A stretch of 64,000 nt of DNA from NCBI RefSeq assembly GCF_038396675.1, contig NC_088934.1:7004001-7068000 (forward strand). Reading direction: 5' to 3'. Source of the stretch: Hydra vulgaris. Its lineage: Eukaryota > Cnidaria > Hydrozoa > Anthoathecata > Hydridae. Below the pieces are notes generated by a model, which was given only the letters and a program-made list of their open reading frames with translations, searched no databases and was not told the origin of the DNA. Both the position numbers and the translations under genes were made by a program. Shown here in pieces: positions 36,576-47,997 of this stretch. The number at the start of each line of letters is the position of its first letter. The first letter of the stretch is position 1.

Positions 36576-39335
36576 TTTAAGGTGGTAACCCTAAAAATAA
36601 TTTATTTTTTGAGTTTAAGCTATTTATTGATATTTTGTAGTAAAACTTGATTCTATTTCAAAAAATTTAAAAAAAAATCATTCAAAAAATTTTTTTGCCT
36701 TGATTATCCAAAAATAAATTAGTTAAACCTCAAACAATGGGGTATATTTGAAAACATAATATCTCACTATATAATAACTCTACAGCTTTGACATTTTGCA
36801 GAAATGCTTATTACATATAATATTTTCATTTGTCATAGGATTTTTTGATTTGATAATTCCAAAGTTATGCAAAATGTTTCAGAGTTTATTTATTTAGTCA
36901 CTCAAATAAATACTAAATTTCATATAAATCTGAAATTTGCTCTTAATATTACAAAATCCTATGAGAAATGATTTATCAATGTCTTATAAAAATGTTCAGA
37001 AATTTTCAGTTCATAAATCCATACCATTTTTAAATAACCATGTTTTAAAATGTGTAATGTCTCGAAAATTATTAAACCTGGGAAACGAGACTTTTAATAA
37101 AGTATTTCAAAAATAATGTTTAAAAACCACCAGGTATATATGAAGTTTGTTTTTCATTTGAAACTTCAACATCCACAATTCCTTTTTTAATTTTTCTTAA
37201 TTTTTTCCGCTGTTTTAACACCATATTAGAAGATTTGTGCTTCATATGTTTAACGCGTTTATTATCAGCCTCCATTAGTTTCTTGGAAGTTATTTGTCCT
37301 TTAATTCCAAAACTTTCCAAAACAGATTTTACTCCTTCCCCACCATCATTGAAATAAAGAACTGCAGAATTAACTCCCAATTCAAACGTTCCTCTGGATA
37401 AGAATACAATTTTAGGACAGCGAGTCCATATTATTGCATTAAATGCCTCGTTGGCATTTTGCGTTTGTCCATGGAGGCATTTAGTCAATAATTTATCATC
37501 AGATAAATCTTGAAAAATTGGTTTCAGCTTTAAATAGATCCATATTGGTAAATTAATTTTATCTTTATGAAACTTAGTACCATTTAGTTGATCAAGTTGC
37601 CACTTACACCAAGAATTTTTATCTCTGGGACACATAGCATGGCGACCTGCAGGATCATTAAGTGCGGTGCAATGGTAGAGAATAGCTCCTATAGCTTTTT
37701 TCATTGCGTATACATTATCAGAGTTTCTCGAAATAGCAAGACCATAGTAGTTTTGCATGGAATTTATAATAGTATCAGTAAGTTTCCCTTTACCATGTAT
37801 TGGAGTTTTTGTCTGAAGTTATTAACTAAATTTCGAACTCTAGTACCAAGTCGCTTTTGCACATGGTCAATACACTCTAATTTCTCAATGTTAATTCCAT
37901 TCTCCTTGTAAGGATTAGATTCAACAACTTCTTTAAAAGAAGAAGTATCTCCATCTCCTAAATATTGGGAATAAATTATATTGTTTTTCTGGATTGAACG
38001 TGCAAAAATTTGAATAGCACCAGCAGCTTCCATGGCACCAGAGGATTTAGTATGGTTTATATGACAATTATGATTTACCCTCCATCTATCATGTTCAGGT
38101 GTACCTTCCTTGGATCTCCACATTGTACAACCTTTACAGTGTTTTGAGAAAGCCTGATAATCTAAAACTTTATCATCAACAACAGCTGTAACTACACCAT
38201 TCAATGATGCATGACCTCTCTTCTGCCAAGAACCATCTATTGTAACGCGTTTGCAGACTGGCTGATTACTCGCTTAAGAAAATTCACTGGCAGCTCTTTT
38301 CATTGATACTTCAGCTATTTTAGCATATGCAGTTGAAATACAGTTTTCATTCAAGTTGTCAAAAGCTGATTCACCAATACCATACATGTTAAAACAGTTA
38401 GTAAACATTTTCAATGCTGCCTTCCCCCGACCAATCTCACGAAAACTAATGACTGCTCGAACATTTGACTCATACAACTTGCGACCACGTTTAGTTTTTC
38501 GATGAGAATCATGGCACTCTTTACTTGTGAAACAGGAATTAATCCAACCACAGCTAATACATTTCAATTCTAATAAATGAACAAATCCCATTCTTCTTTT
38601 CAGGTTATCAATAAATTCTATCGGTTGTTTGTTATCACATTTAGGACAGTACAGAATTGGTAAAATTAACTTTTTCATTTGCTCAATATCCATAAACATA
38701 AAATATTTACTATCATCATTATTACTAGATTCAGTAACAAAACATGCAGTTTTAAGTTTCCTGGAGCTTGCACATTCAGTTTCTAAATCTGCTTTAGTTT
38801 TGTTGTTGTTAAAGTTTTTTTCTTTGGTTTTAACCATGTGGCGATTCTTTGGTGGTATTTTTTTATTTTTCTTTGTAAATTTTGTTTTGTTGAAATCATT
38901 TTTACTAACTAAAATCTAAAAAATAAAAAATTCAAATAAATAGACTTCAAAACAAAAAAGAAATTTGCCTTCGATAAGCAATTCATGTCACCAGACAAAC
39001 TTCATGCTTATCCTTTTAACTTTAACAAGTGTTTTAGTTTTTAAAGTATAGCTTATAGTCACTATATAGTTTTAAAGTATAGCCATAAAAATGTTTCAAA
39101 AATAGTATTCCGTTGCATTTTTTAGGGCATTTACGTGTTGCTAGTGCATTGCTAGGTAAAAGTAACAGGAACCGATTCACAATTATATCAATATATTGAC
39201 AATCATATTAAAAAAACCTATTCATGTTATACATATTTGAAATGGTATTAAAATTCTTTATTAAATATAATAGAAATATTTTTTTTGAAAATTTCATCAA
39301 AAATCAACTTTTATTTCTAGGGTCACCACCTTAAA
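36576..39335 (-). mobile_element. MULE-like DNA transposon with terminal inverted repeats
   Basis: Inverted ends TTTAAGGTGGTAACCCTAAA at 36576-36600 and, in reverse, at 39311-39335 (3 mismatches in 25). They enclose a 2.76-kb unit whose only gene is a minus-strand transposase of the Mutator-like type found in invertebrate genomes. No clear target duplication is visible in the A/T-rich flanks. Confidence 0.87.
37120..38837 (-). pseudogene. Mutator-like transposase, broken by one stop and one frameshift
   Basis: About 570 codons in three frames. The N-terminal part (38277-38837) has paired cysteines, CPKCDNKQP and LELKCISCGWINSC, a zinc-binding domain. After a TAA stop at 38274-38276 the core starts with VTIDGSWQKRGH (first catalytic D near 38236) and LDYQAFSKHCKGC. 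The second D is in YLGDGDTSS (near 37955). A one-base frameshift near 37790 leads into LQ/MQNYYGLAI and the glutamate in QNANEAFNAI (near 37449). This D, D, E set with CxxC/His inserts is typical of the domain. The basic tail is rich in K and R. Confidence 0.85.
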
Positions 39336-39347
39336 AAATTTCCTGAT

Positions 39348-39381
39348 GATTTTATTCATCAATGCATTGATGAATAAAATC
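39348..39381. repeat. Perfect 34-bp palindrome
   Basis: GATTTTATTCATCAATG and its exact reverse complement meet with no spacer, 13 bp outside the right end of the MULE-like element. It could be a cruciform or a remnant insertion junction. Confidence 0.9.
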
Positions 39382-39553
39382 AAAAAATGTTTTTGTAAAG
39401 AAAAATAGTTAAATATGTATACTCTAAAAGAAAGATTCTTATTTTGTTAACTTATTATTTATCTTGTAAATATCTTATAAACTTTAACACATTAATTTTT
39501 TAGCGGTTCTCGACGACAAGACCTTATGGTCTTCTACGAGTCTATATAAGTGT

Positions 39554-39559
<6 letters not shown>

Positions 39560-39634
<75 letters not shown>
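39560..39634. repeat. TA microsatellite
   Basis: About 75 bp of TA repeats, preceded by the small hairpin AAGACCTTATGGTCTT at 39520-39535. Confidence 0.95.
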
Positions 39635-39635
<1 letters not shown>

Positions 39636-39637
<2 letters not shown>

Positions 39638-41600
39638 ACTAATTATTATATAATTGTATAAAAGACATTTGACCCCGGGCTCCAAGATAAACAATTAGGG
39701 GTGCCAGAAGACAAAATATAAAAAAAATCATAATGAGATTTTAATCACAAAAAAATAAAAACTGTTTTTATTGATGAAATATAAAATAAATTTACTTGGC
39801 AATGTGCATAGCAATTAACTTGCTTTGTTTATATTACAAACAAACCCTGTTGAAGAAATTTAAAGGTTGTTTCAAACCAAGTTTAAAAACTTTGATGCGT
39901 TTACGATTTCTTCATACTCAGCATATTATTAAAAAAAATGACACGCTGACGTTCTCGGTACCCAGAATGTAAGCACTTTTTAAAAGCCGTGTTGTAAACC
40001 GTTGGATTAAGTTGGCGCAGGGTGTAATTGTTGTACGTACAGTAAACTCTTTTAAAAGTATTTTTATAATACTATTTCGGCTGCAGCAATGACAATCATC
40101 AGCATATGAAAGCCTGATGTTGCTTTCATTCATCAACATTAAACTTTTTATGTATACGTTTGATTAATTATTGTGATAAATGAATAAAGGTTCAAGACTG
40201 TTTCGTTTTCAGCTGCAGTCTCACTAGATAGAAGATCTTGCTTTACAAGCATTTGAACGCCAGACGTTCAGCTCAGATTGCCGGAATAAAACTAATTGGA
40301 AAACAATAACGGAGAACTACTGCTGCCATAAAGCCGTTGCTTTAGCTTCAATCAAAATATCGACCCATGATGAGCATATTACTCGTCTTGGCGATGAAAT
40401 AGAGTTTTTTGAAAAGCAAATAATGAAAGCAAATTCGCAATAAACCTGGGTATGCAGTTTTTTCCATGAGTTCCCCGAACATAAGCTTAAAGTGAATATC
40501 TTTAACGTTGTGTTTTGTCATTTCATTGAACAAATTCAATTTACAACTGGGATCGTAAAAACCGTTTTGTTAAGATTTTCATTCATCTTTATAAAATATT
40601 AAGAACCGGTAAAAATTAAAGCTTGAAATAGAAGATATTTCGCAATTTAATAGTTTGAAGTATTCTTTTGGAAATACTTTAGGCTTTCTCAACACACGAA
40701 GGTTCTATAGCCTATTTTCCAATGTATATGCATTTTAGTTTTAATTTTTTAACGCAATGCTAGAATCTGATGGTGAACGACCATCTAAGTAAACTAAAAT
40801 GGATTTAAAAAATGATTGTATGAGACCACTCAAAAAATAATAAAGAATGTCTATCGGACATACATATTGAAAATGAATTGGATACAGCTCTGTCATAAAA
40901 TAAAAATAATAACAATTTTTACTAAAAATTGTTATTATTTTTATAGTATACAAATACTTTTATAGTATATATAAGCAAAAAATTTCGCTTTCGTTTTTAA
41001 AGTAATTTTAATTAGTTTAATTTTAATTAGGCTTTTATGGATTTGAGATTCTCAAAATACACGTTATCTACCAAGCGAGTTAAAACTTTCTAAATGCACA
41101 GATCTATCAAGCGAGTTAAAACTTTTTACCATTTTTATTTATTATTTTAGAAATTAGTTATTATTTATTAGTTTAGGAATATTGCATAAAGAATCATATC
41201 AAAATAAACAATTATCGTTAAAATCATATTATAATTGAAGTAAGTATAGAAAATAGTTAAGCAATTTAAATATAACATTTTTATTAGATATAAAGTAGAA
41301 AGGTTCACTCCCTTTAATTTTTAAATCCTTTACATTTTGTTTGTCTTAGCTTTTCTTTTAGCTTTTAGCTTCTTTTTTAGCAGTTTTGTTTTTATTGCGC
41401 TTATATTTTATTTTTTCGAAGGAAAATATGGTATGGATGAGGCCTAATTACTTTTTATGCATTTTTTATGCAACAAAAAAGTTATACTAATGTCATTTCC
41501 ATAAAATTGGTTATTACTACTTTGAAATTTCTGTAATGCTATTAACTATTTTTGTTCATTTTTAGAAAATATAGAAAAATAAATTAAAATTTTGTGCTAA
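39636..41600. other. Intergenic, no gene recognised
   Basis: No convincing coding sequence. Short frames (for example 39918-40139 and 40741-40953, minus) show no known motif. It contains the hairpin at 40900-40944. Confidence 0.55.
40900..40944. repeat. Perfect hairpin, 21-bp stem, 3-base loop
   Basis: ATAAAAATAATAACAATTTT(T) pairs exactly with 40924-40944 around the loop ACT. It is A/T-only apart from one C/G pair, so it could be chance slippage or a small foldback. Confidence 0.85.
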
Positions 41601-41639
41601 TGCTGACATGTTATTGTATGTAAAGGTTACCTTTTCTTA

Positions 41640-42199
41640 TGTGGATTACAGTTCTTATGAGGATTACAGTTCTTATGAGGATTACAGTTCTTATGAGGAT
41701 TACAGTTCTTATGAGGATTACAGTTCTTATGAGGATTACAGTTCTTATGAGGATTACAGTTCTTATGAGGATTACAGTTCTTATGAGGATTACAGTTCTT
41801 ACGAGGATTACAGTTCTTATGAGGATTACAGTTCTTATGAGGATTACAGTTCTTATGAGGATTACAGTTCTTACGAGGATTACATTTCTTATGAGGATTA
41901 CAGTTCTTATGAGGATTACAGTTCTTATGAGGATTACAGTTCTTATGAGGATTACAGTTCTTACGAGGATTACAGTTCTTATGAGGATTACAGTTCTTAC
42001 GAGGATTACAGTTCTTATGAGGATTACAGTTCTTACGAGGATTACAGTTCTTACGAGGATTACAGTTCTTACGAGGATTACAGTTCTTACGAGGATTACA
42101 GTTCTTACGAGGATTACAGTTCTTATGAGGATTACAGTTCTTATGAGGATTACAGTTCTTACGAGGATTACAGTTCTTATGAGGATTACAGTTCTTATG
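41640..42199 (+). repeat. 18-bp minisatellite, about 31 copies, open in several frames
   Basis: The unit GATTACAGTTCTTAYGAG repeats about 31 times with almost no change except T/C at one position and one G-to-T. Because 18 is a multiple of 3 and the unit lacks stops in two + and two - frames, four overlapping frames of about 190-213 codons exist. The + frame 41608-42225 reads (SSYEDY)n. The T/C variation is synonymous (Tyr) in that frame. No promoter, splice signal or homology supports expression. Confidence 0.95.
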
Positions 42200-42558
42200 A
42201 AAAAACAAATAAAAGAGTAGAGTAAAAGCGGGTCAAACCGATCACCGAACAATAAAAATCAAATAACTTTATTATTTTTAAAAATTTTTAAACTATTTTT
42301 TTTAAATAAGATAAATAATGCCAACAAGCATATTATTTATAATTTTTTTTTTTTTTTTAATTGTATTTTAAAATATGAAAACTAGAAGAAAAAAATTATC
42401 GCTTTTGGCAGAAAGTCTGTTAAAACCAATCAATATAAATACATTTAATAAACTTAACATTTTATATATGTAAATGTATATATTTTTACATATTTTTTAT
42501 ATAGCATACAGAAATATGCTATATATTTTTTATATAGCATACAAAAATAATAAAAGAA

Positions 42559-43440
42559 TTAAGGTTTACATTTTTTACAACAAAAAAAATCTGAACCTAT
42601 TACAAAATTTTTTGGCAAACATGTTTTGTTGCAGAGCCAAGTATTGCAATTTGGATTCTCGCATGACATCATGTCCAAATGTAATTCTTTTTTACACTTT
42701 CTGCATTTAATAACTTTTCTTCTTTTCGCTGAAGGTGTTCCCAGTGGGCACAAGATGTAAAAAAGACGTCTTTTGAACGTCTTTTGAACGTTTTGGACGT
42801 CTTTTGAACGTTCAAAAGACGTCTTATTTAGGTCCTGTGCCCACTGGGTTGTATTCGGTTCTATATTTTGAGTTACTTCTTTTTCTGCAGGGTTTGGCAA
42901 TGACATTATGAGTTAGCAGATGGTTTTACGCTTTTTAGCTTGTTTTTCAGCTAATTTGAGTTGCTTAACTTCTTCTCTTTGATGATCTGCAACACCGTGT
43001 TCAATTTTTGGAATATTAGGTTGCCTCGATTTTTTTACATGAGGCTGATTTTTTTCTTGAAAAAAACTCTTTAGCTCATTTTCTATTTCGATTTTCATTC
43101 TACCATATAGTGCTTTATACTTGTCGAACCTCGAAGCTGCTGTTGCTGGTTCAGAAGATAATGCTAAAGACTTTATTGTTCGCAATAGTGTTGAAGACAT
43201 CGGTTGATTAAACGTTTCGGAGATAGCTAATGCCTGTTGATTGATTTTATTTTTGTTAAGTGGAAATAACCCAGTATATTCAAAACCAGCAATAGCGTGC
43301 AAACGTGCAAAACACTTACCGCTCTTATACACCTGTTTGAGCCACGTAGAAAAATTTTCTTTATCTAAGTTTTTGCATTTTGTGTCTTTGTAATATTTGG
43401 TAAGAACTGCCTTTACACACTTGCTTAACATGGCCTTCAT
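42559..43440 (-). pseudogene. C-terminal fragment of a pogo/Tigger-like transposase
   Basis: Minus-strand frame. The first 175 codons (42913-43440) include AIAGFEYTGLFPLNKNKI, the segment that follows the catalytic core in pogo/Tigger/jerky-type DDE transposases. After a TAA stop (42913-42915) the same frame continues to 42559 with a cysteine-rich tail (CRKCKKELHLDMMSCENPNC and CCKKC), a likely zinc finger. The N-terminal DNA-binding domain and catalytic core are missing. A 109-bp MITE lies inside the tail frame. Confidence 0.68.
42740..42848. mobile_element. Small MITE with TIR CCCAGTGGGCAC
   Basis: 109-bp hairpin-like unit, starting CCCAGTGGGCACAAGATGTA and ending with TGTGCCCACTGGG, with inner repeats of GACGTCTTTTGAACGT in both orientations. 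The flanks share TT, so the target duplication may be 2 bp, giving 111 inserted bases (37 codons) and leaving the surrounding transposase frame open. Confidence 0.88.
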
Positions 43441-43916
43441 AAAAAAAAACTTTAAATTTAGTTATAAAATAGCGTTAACACTGTAAAACTTAACTTAAAA
43501 AGTGTTAAGTATTTAGTTAAGTAATTACCAAAGCGTTTTGAAGAAAAAATATTCTTTTTATTCAATAAATGAGTTTTGTTTCGGACTTAATGTTTTAGCT
43601 ACTATTCATAAAAACGATAGTTTTATTCACTTTGCATTTCTTATTGTTAAAAACTTTATTTTATTATTATCGAATTTTAATTAATTGTCAATTTCAATTG
43701 CCTTTCAAGTTTTTTTTCAAAAAAATGTGTTGTCGCAACTGAAACTTTTAGTAACGACAGCACATTTGAGACGGCAAGGTTCGACTAAAACGTGAATTTT
43801 AAAATTAATGGTGTGCATTCATTATTTAGTTTTAATCAAAAAAAATAAGATCAAACTTTTTTAAAAAAAATTTTTTTAGTACAAAAACAACTTGTCTCGG
43901 CACTTTAGGGATCTCT

Positions 43917-44386
43917 TTAATAAATTTTAGAACCTTTAACAGCATACTGAAACAAATCGTCAAATTCTGGTGCTAATTTTTCTGCTGCAAGAGCTTCTCG
44001 GTGAATAAGACAGTGACTAAAAGTTATATGATCATAATGAGCAGCTTGAAAATATGATTTAAAACCAATATTTTTGCCCGTCATCGCTCTTGCACCATCT
44101 GTGCATATTCCACACCATTTTTTCCATTCTAAACCTTCAGTTTTAAAAAATTCGTCGACTTTACAATATATGTCTTTCCCTGTAGTATGGTCTTTCATAG
44201 GACGACAAAATAACAATTCTTCCGCCACATTTTCTTTATAAACGTACCTGACATATGCTAACAACTGATATCCGATTAACAAGTAATATCCGTTGTTTCG
44301 TCCATCTGAATTGAAAGTTTTGGGCTTTTTTAATTCTTGTAATAAGTTGCACTAATTGGTCCTTGTTAATATTAGAGGTTCTATTC
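43917..44386 (-). pseudogene. hAT transposase (ZBED5/SCAND3-type), central part
   Basis: Minus-strand frame with CGICTDGARAMTGKNIGFKS and ITFSHCLIHREALAAEKL, the conserved core around the second catalytic aspartate and the HCxxHR block of ZBED5/SCAND3-like hAT transposases. The upstream end stops at 44387, where another hAT element was inserted; the N-terminal continuation resumes at 47464. The downstream part of the transposase (dimerisation region) is absent, so the copy is truncated. Confidence 0.83.
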
Positions 44387-44394
44387 GCTACAGT
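44387..44394. repeat. Target-site duplication of the 44.4-47.5-kb hAT, left copy
   Basis: GCTACAGT, repeated exactly at 47456-47463. Eight bases is the hAT hallmark. Confidence 0.93.
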
Positions 44395-47300
44395 CAGAAC
44401 CGTACCAAGGGCGGGGCCGGCCGGGCCGCGGCCTGAGGCGCCAAAATTGGGAGGGCGCAAACTTTAATAAATTAAAAAAACAATAATCAGTTTATGAAAC
44501 TAATTTTTACGGCGTCGCTGCTGTTGATAAGAAAATTAATTAAAATTCCGCCTCTTGACACATACTCTTAAATATTAAAGCTCATATACTGAATAAAAAA
44601 GCGCCCTATAACACTAATATACCTTTGATAACTTTTGAGCATTATAATTCTATTATGAGTCGAACCCAAAAGTTATCTGGTGCTGAATTTAAGAAGAAAA
44701 GAAAACAGCGCCAAGAAAGTGACGAGAAACTACAAAACTGTTTCAAAAAGTGGTTGGTAACAAACTCAGTGGAGAAACAAATTATTTCAGAGGATATTTG
44801 TATTGAAATTAATGACAATTCAACAGATCCTATAATTGACTTTAATTGAGTTCAGATCATCATTTGGAATTAATTGAAGAGGAGATTTTCATCAGCCGAA
44901 GTCAAGAAGAATTTTGCACAACTGATTCAGAACCAACCAGGGAAGATGAAAATGCCTAGCTTTCAGGCCCAGCTAAAATGAACGAGGATGAACTTCATTC
45001 AGAAATCTCAGAAATTCCAGTGGCCTCGGAAGAAAATTTTCAACATAGGGATCCAGCAACATGGCCTAAAATAACGGACAAAACAAGATGCTTTTTGATT
45101 GAACATAGGCCAGAGCAAGACAGAAGAGAATTTTTCCCAAACACGCTGTGTGATTTTGACAATAGAATGCGACACTTCAGCTCAAAATGGTATGAAAAAA
45201 TTCATCCCAATGATAAAAAATTTGTTCGCACTTGGCTGCAGTACAACAATAAAAAATATTCTTTATTTTGTTTTTGCTGTTTGTTATTTTTAATAACAAA
45301 AACCAACAATTTCTCAGAAATTTCTAAAGGGGTTTGTGACTGGAAAAAACTAAACCCAAGAATGCCTGAGCATGAAAACAACAATGAACACCAAAGATGC
45401 TATTCTGATCGGAAAACTCTTGAAAAAAACCTCAAGGAAGGAAAGACCCTGAATTCTGATCTGTAGAGAGTTATTAGTGGAGAGATGAAAAAGCGGAGAG
45501 ATATCTTAAAAGTGATTGTTGATGCAATTTTGTTCTGTGCCAAGAACAATCTTGCCCTTTGGGGAACAACAGAACACATCGGTCAACAAAACAGTGGCAT
45601 TTTTCTGAGCTTAATTGAGTTGTCTAGCCATTATTATCCTTTAGTGGCTGAACACATTGCGTCCGTTAAAGCAAAAAAAACCACAACATCCTACTTTTCT
45701 CCTTGAATTCAAAATGAGCTGATTGAGTTACTTGGGCAGAAAGTCAGGAAAGAAATTTTGTCAAACATCAAAGAAGCTAAATACTACTCTGTTCTGTTTG
45801 ACTGCACTCCAGATACCTCCCACAAAGAGCAGATGACTCAGATCATCAGGTATGTTCGCATCAGTGATGAAACCTGCACAATTAAGGAAAGCTTTGTGGA
45901 CTTCATTGAATCTCACCAAAAAACCGGAAAAGGTCTTGCAACAGAGATAAGTGAAAAATTGGAGAAGGATGGCCTAAGCATTTTTGATTGCCGGGGCCAA
46001 GGCTATGACAATGGAGCCAATATGTCTGGAAAATACAATGGCGTCAAAGCTCACATCCATTCTCTTAATGAGTCAGCAAGATTTGTTCCATGCGCAGCTC
46101 ACACTTTAAATCTTGTTGGTGTTCATGCTGCTGTGGTTTCCCCACTCATGATTACGTTTTTTGGAAAGGTTCAAGCCATCTTTAACTTTTTTTCAAGCTT
46201 CACGTCAAGATGGGAAAAACTGATGAAAACGTTGACCATCTCATTAAAGGGAAATAGTGACACAAGATGGTCTACCAAAAAAGAAGCAACTACACCATTG
46301 CACAGACAAATCAAAGATGTTCTTCAAGTTTTAGAATCCATTATCCACAATCCCATGACAAATGCTGTCACAGTTAGCAGTGCAAAAGAACTTCTCATTC
46401 ATATTGATTTCAGTTTTTTGTGTTTGTTGGATTTCTGGTGTCAAATTCTTTCTCTAATTGACCGGGAAAACAAACTGCTTCAGTCAAAAACCATTTCAAT
46501 TGACATTGCCGTAAAAAAAATGAAATGGTTGAAGGCTTTCATTCAGAACTTTTGAGATGTTGGGGTGGACAATATTATCAAAGATGCCACAGAAAAAGCT
46601 AACCAGAGCGGAATTGATGGTGGCTTTCCCATTAAAAGGAAGCGCAAAGTGAAGCGAATAGCACTTTATGAAGCTGAAGATGACTCTCACCTTCTCACAG
46701 CAGAAACAGAATTCGGATCTCAGTGCAACCTTGTGTTTGACAGCATTATTACACAAATAGAGTGGCGGTTTGAGGCTGATGTCTGCTGTATCCTCTGATT
46801 TTGGCTACCTCAGTGGGCATTCACTCTCTAAAAGTTCAGTGGATGAACTCAAGAAAAAAGCTGCAAATTTATCTCAAATTGACAAGGCAGATTTAGATTC
46901 TTCCGATTTCCAGTCAGAAATGGCAAGCTTTAAATATCAAGCTGCCGCAATGATGGACAATTTTGAAAAATCTAGCCCGATCGACATTTTGCAGCTCATT
47001 CATAAATATTCTTTGACCGATGCTTATCCCAACACAACAATTGCTATTCGCATCTTCCTCACCATACCAGTCACAGTTGCTACGTGTGAGAGAAGTTTCA
47101 GTAAACTTAAGCTCATAAAACACTATATGAGGTCAACAATTGGCCAAGAACGTTTGTCTAGTTGGGCTATAATTTCAATTGAAAATGAAGTGGCAAACAA
47201 CATTGATTTTGATGATGTCATTAGTGAATTTGCCTCAAGAAAAGCCAGAAAAGTGGCATTGAACTAAAGTTTGTGCAACCTTAATGACAAATTTTACTTA

Positions 47301-47455
47301 TAACTTGATGTGATAAATTTTGTGATCAATAAATCATTTTTTTCGTTTAATTTTCTTCTTTTTTTTTTTAAGGAGGGGAAGGGGGAAGGGAGGGGGAGAG
47401 GGGGCGCAATTTTCTTTTCTTGCCCGAAGCGCAAAATTGGCTCGGTACGGCCCTG
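44395..47455 (+). mobile_element. hAT transposon (ZMYM/ZNF862-like group), complete ends, decayed gene
   Basis: 3061 bp between exact 8-bp duplications (GCTACAGT). The ends are short imperfect inverted repeats, CAGAACCGTACCAAGGGC on the left and CAGGGCCGTACCGAGCC (reverse complement) on the right. Both subterminal regions are unusually GC-rich for this window. The gene is on the + strand with several stops. It is inserted in another hAT of the ZBED5/SCAND3 type, so one hAT landed in another. Confidence 0.94.
44625..47267 (+). pseudogene. hAT transposase with TTF-type zinc finger, broken by stops and frameshifts
   Basis: Pieces in order: 44625-44849 (start MSRTQKLSGAEFKKKRKQRQ), 44978-45466 (TTF-type finger: RHFSSKWYEKIHPNDKK, then CFCC), 45485-45706, 45758-46555 (core: SVLFDCTPDTSHKEQM with the first catalytic D, GQGYDNGANMSGKYNGVKAH and FVPCAAHTLNLVG), 46565-46798, and after a frameshift near 46780 the piece to 47267 with the dimerisation motif TCERSFSKLKLIKHYMRSTI. 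The pieces 44978-46798 share one frame interrupted by stops at 45464, 45704 and 46553. The order and motifs are those of the ZMYM/ZNF862-like hAT group. Confidence 0.9.
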
Positions 47456-47463
47456 GCTACAGT

Positions 47464-47703
47464 GCCGTTTGATAAAGGAATTTTTCGAATATCATCGCCA
47501 TATTTACTTTCATGCAGTATTCCTACCATTATAATAGCAGCAGGTAATACAAGATTTTCTCCGATGATGAACGGCTTTTGATTTTTAGCAATACTGTACG
47601 AAACTTCATATAACGTTTTCATATGAAAACCATATCTCTTGCGACCCAGAATTTCGCTTCGCGACCCCATTTAGGGTTGCGACCCATAGTTTAACAATGC
47701 CTG
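47464..47703 (-). pseudogene. hAT transposase (ZBED5/SCAND3-type), upstream part and terminal repeat
   Basis: Continuation of the fragment at 43917-44386 across the inserted element. The frame reads YSIAKNQKPFIIGENLVLPA and DDIRKIPLSNGTVAR, the block just before the first catalytic residue. Right of it (about 47650-47703) is the hAT end CAGGCATTGTTAAACTATGG read on the minus strand, with repeated GGGTCGC words. The spacer between end and frame is too short for a full gene, so this copy is internally deleted. Confidence 0.8.
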
Positions 47704-47898
47704 AGTTAAAAAAATTTTCACAATATTTTTACTTTGACTGTCTTGAAACAGTTTTGAACCCCTGAACATTTTTTTTTCACCGTAACAGTACTGACATATT
47801 TCGATTTTTTTTTGAATAGTTTTTCTGAGACCGTGACGAAACATCACCAAAAAATAAATTTCTATTGAAACGTACCACTTAAAAATCAAAAAAAAATT

Positions 47899-47937
47899 TG
47901 GGTGAATTAAAATTTTTTAAAATTTAATTCACCCAAG
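47899..47937. repeat. Short inverted repeat TGGGTGAATTAAA
   Basis: TGGGTGAATTAAAATTTTTT and its reverse complement AAATTTAATTCACCCA lie back to back, next to the SINE tail fragment. Confidence 0.75.
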
Positions 47938-47997
47938 GCCGAGAAGGCCACTACAGACAAGGAGGCTACTTTTTTTTTTTTTTTTTTTTTTTTTTTA
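47935..47997 (-). mobile_element. SINE tail fragment joined to a poly-A
   Basis: On the minus strand an A-run (27 bases) is followed by GTAGCCTCCTTGTCTGTAGT and GGCCTTCTCGGCC, the same conserved tail found in the SINE at 56430-56470. It directly abuts the end of a Penelope-like fragment. Confidence 0.7.

Noticed and set aside
39342-39390. CTGATGA followed by a long stem near the MULE-like right end, resembling a hammerhead core
   Set aside because: The required GAAA after stem II is replaced by TCAAAAA and no cleavage triplet fits. The match is only the palindrome.
41611-42252. Minus-strand and second + strand open frames of about 190-213 codons across the 18-bp repeat
   Set aside because: Consequences of an 18-bp unit that lacks stops in several frames; no independent support.
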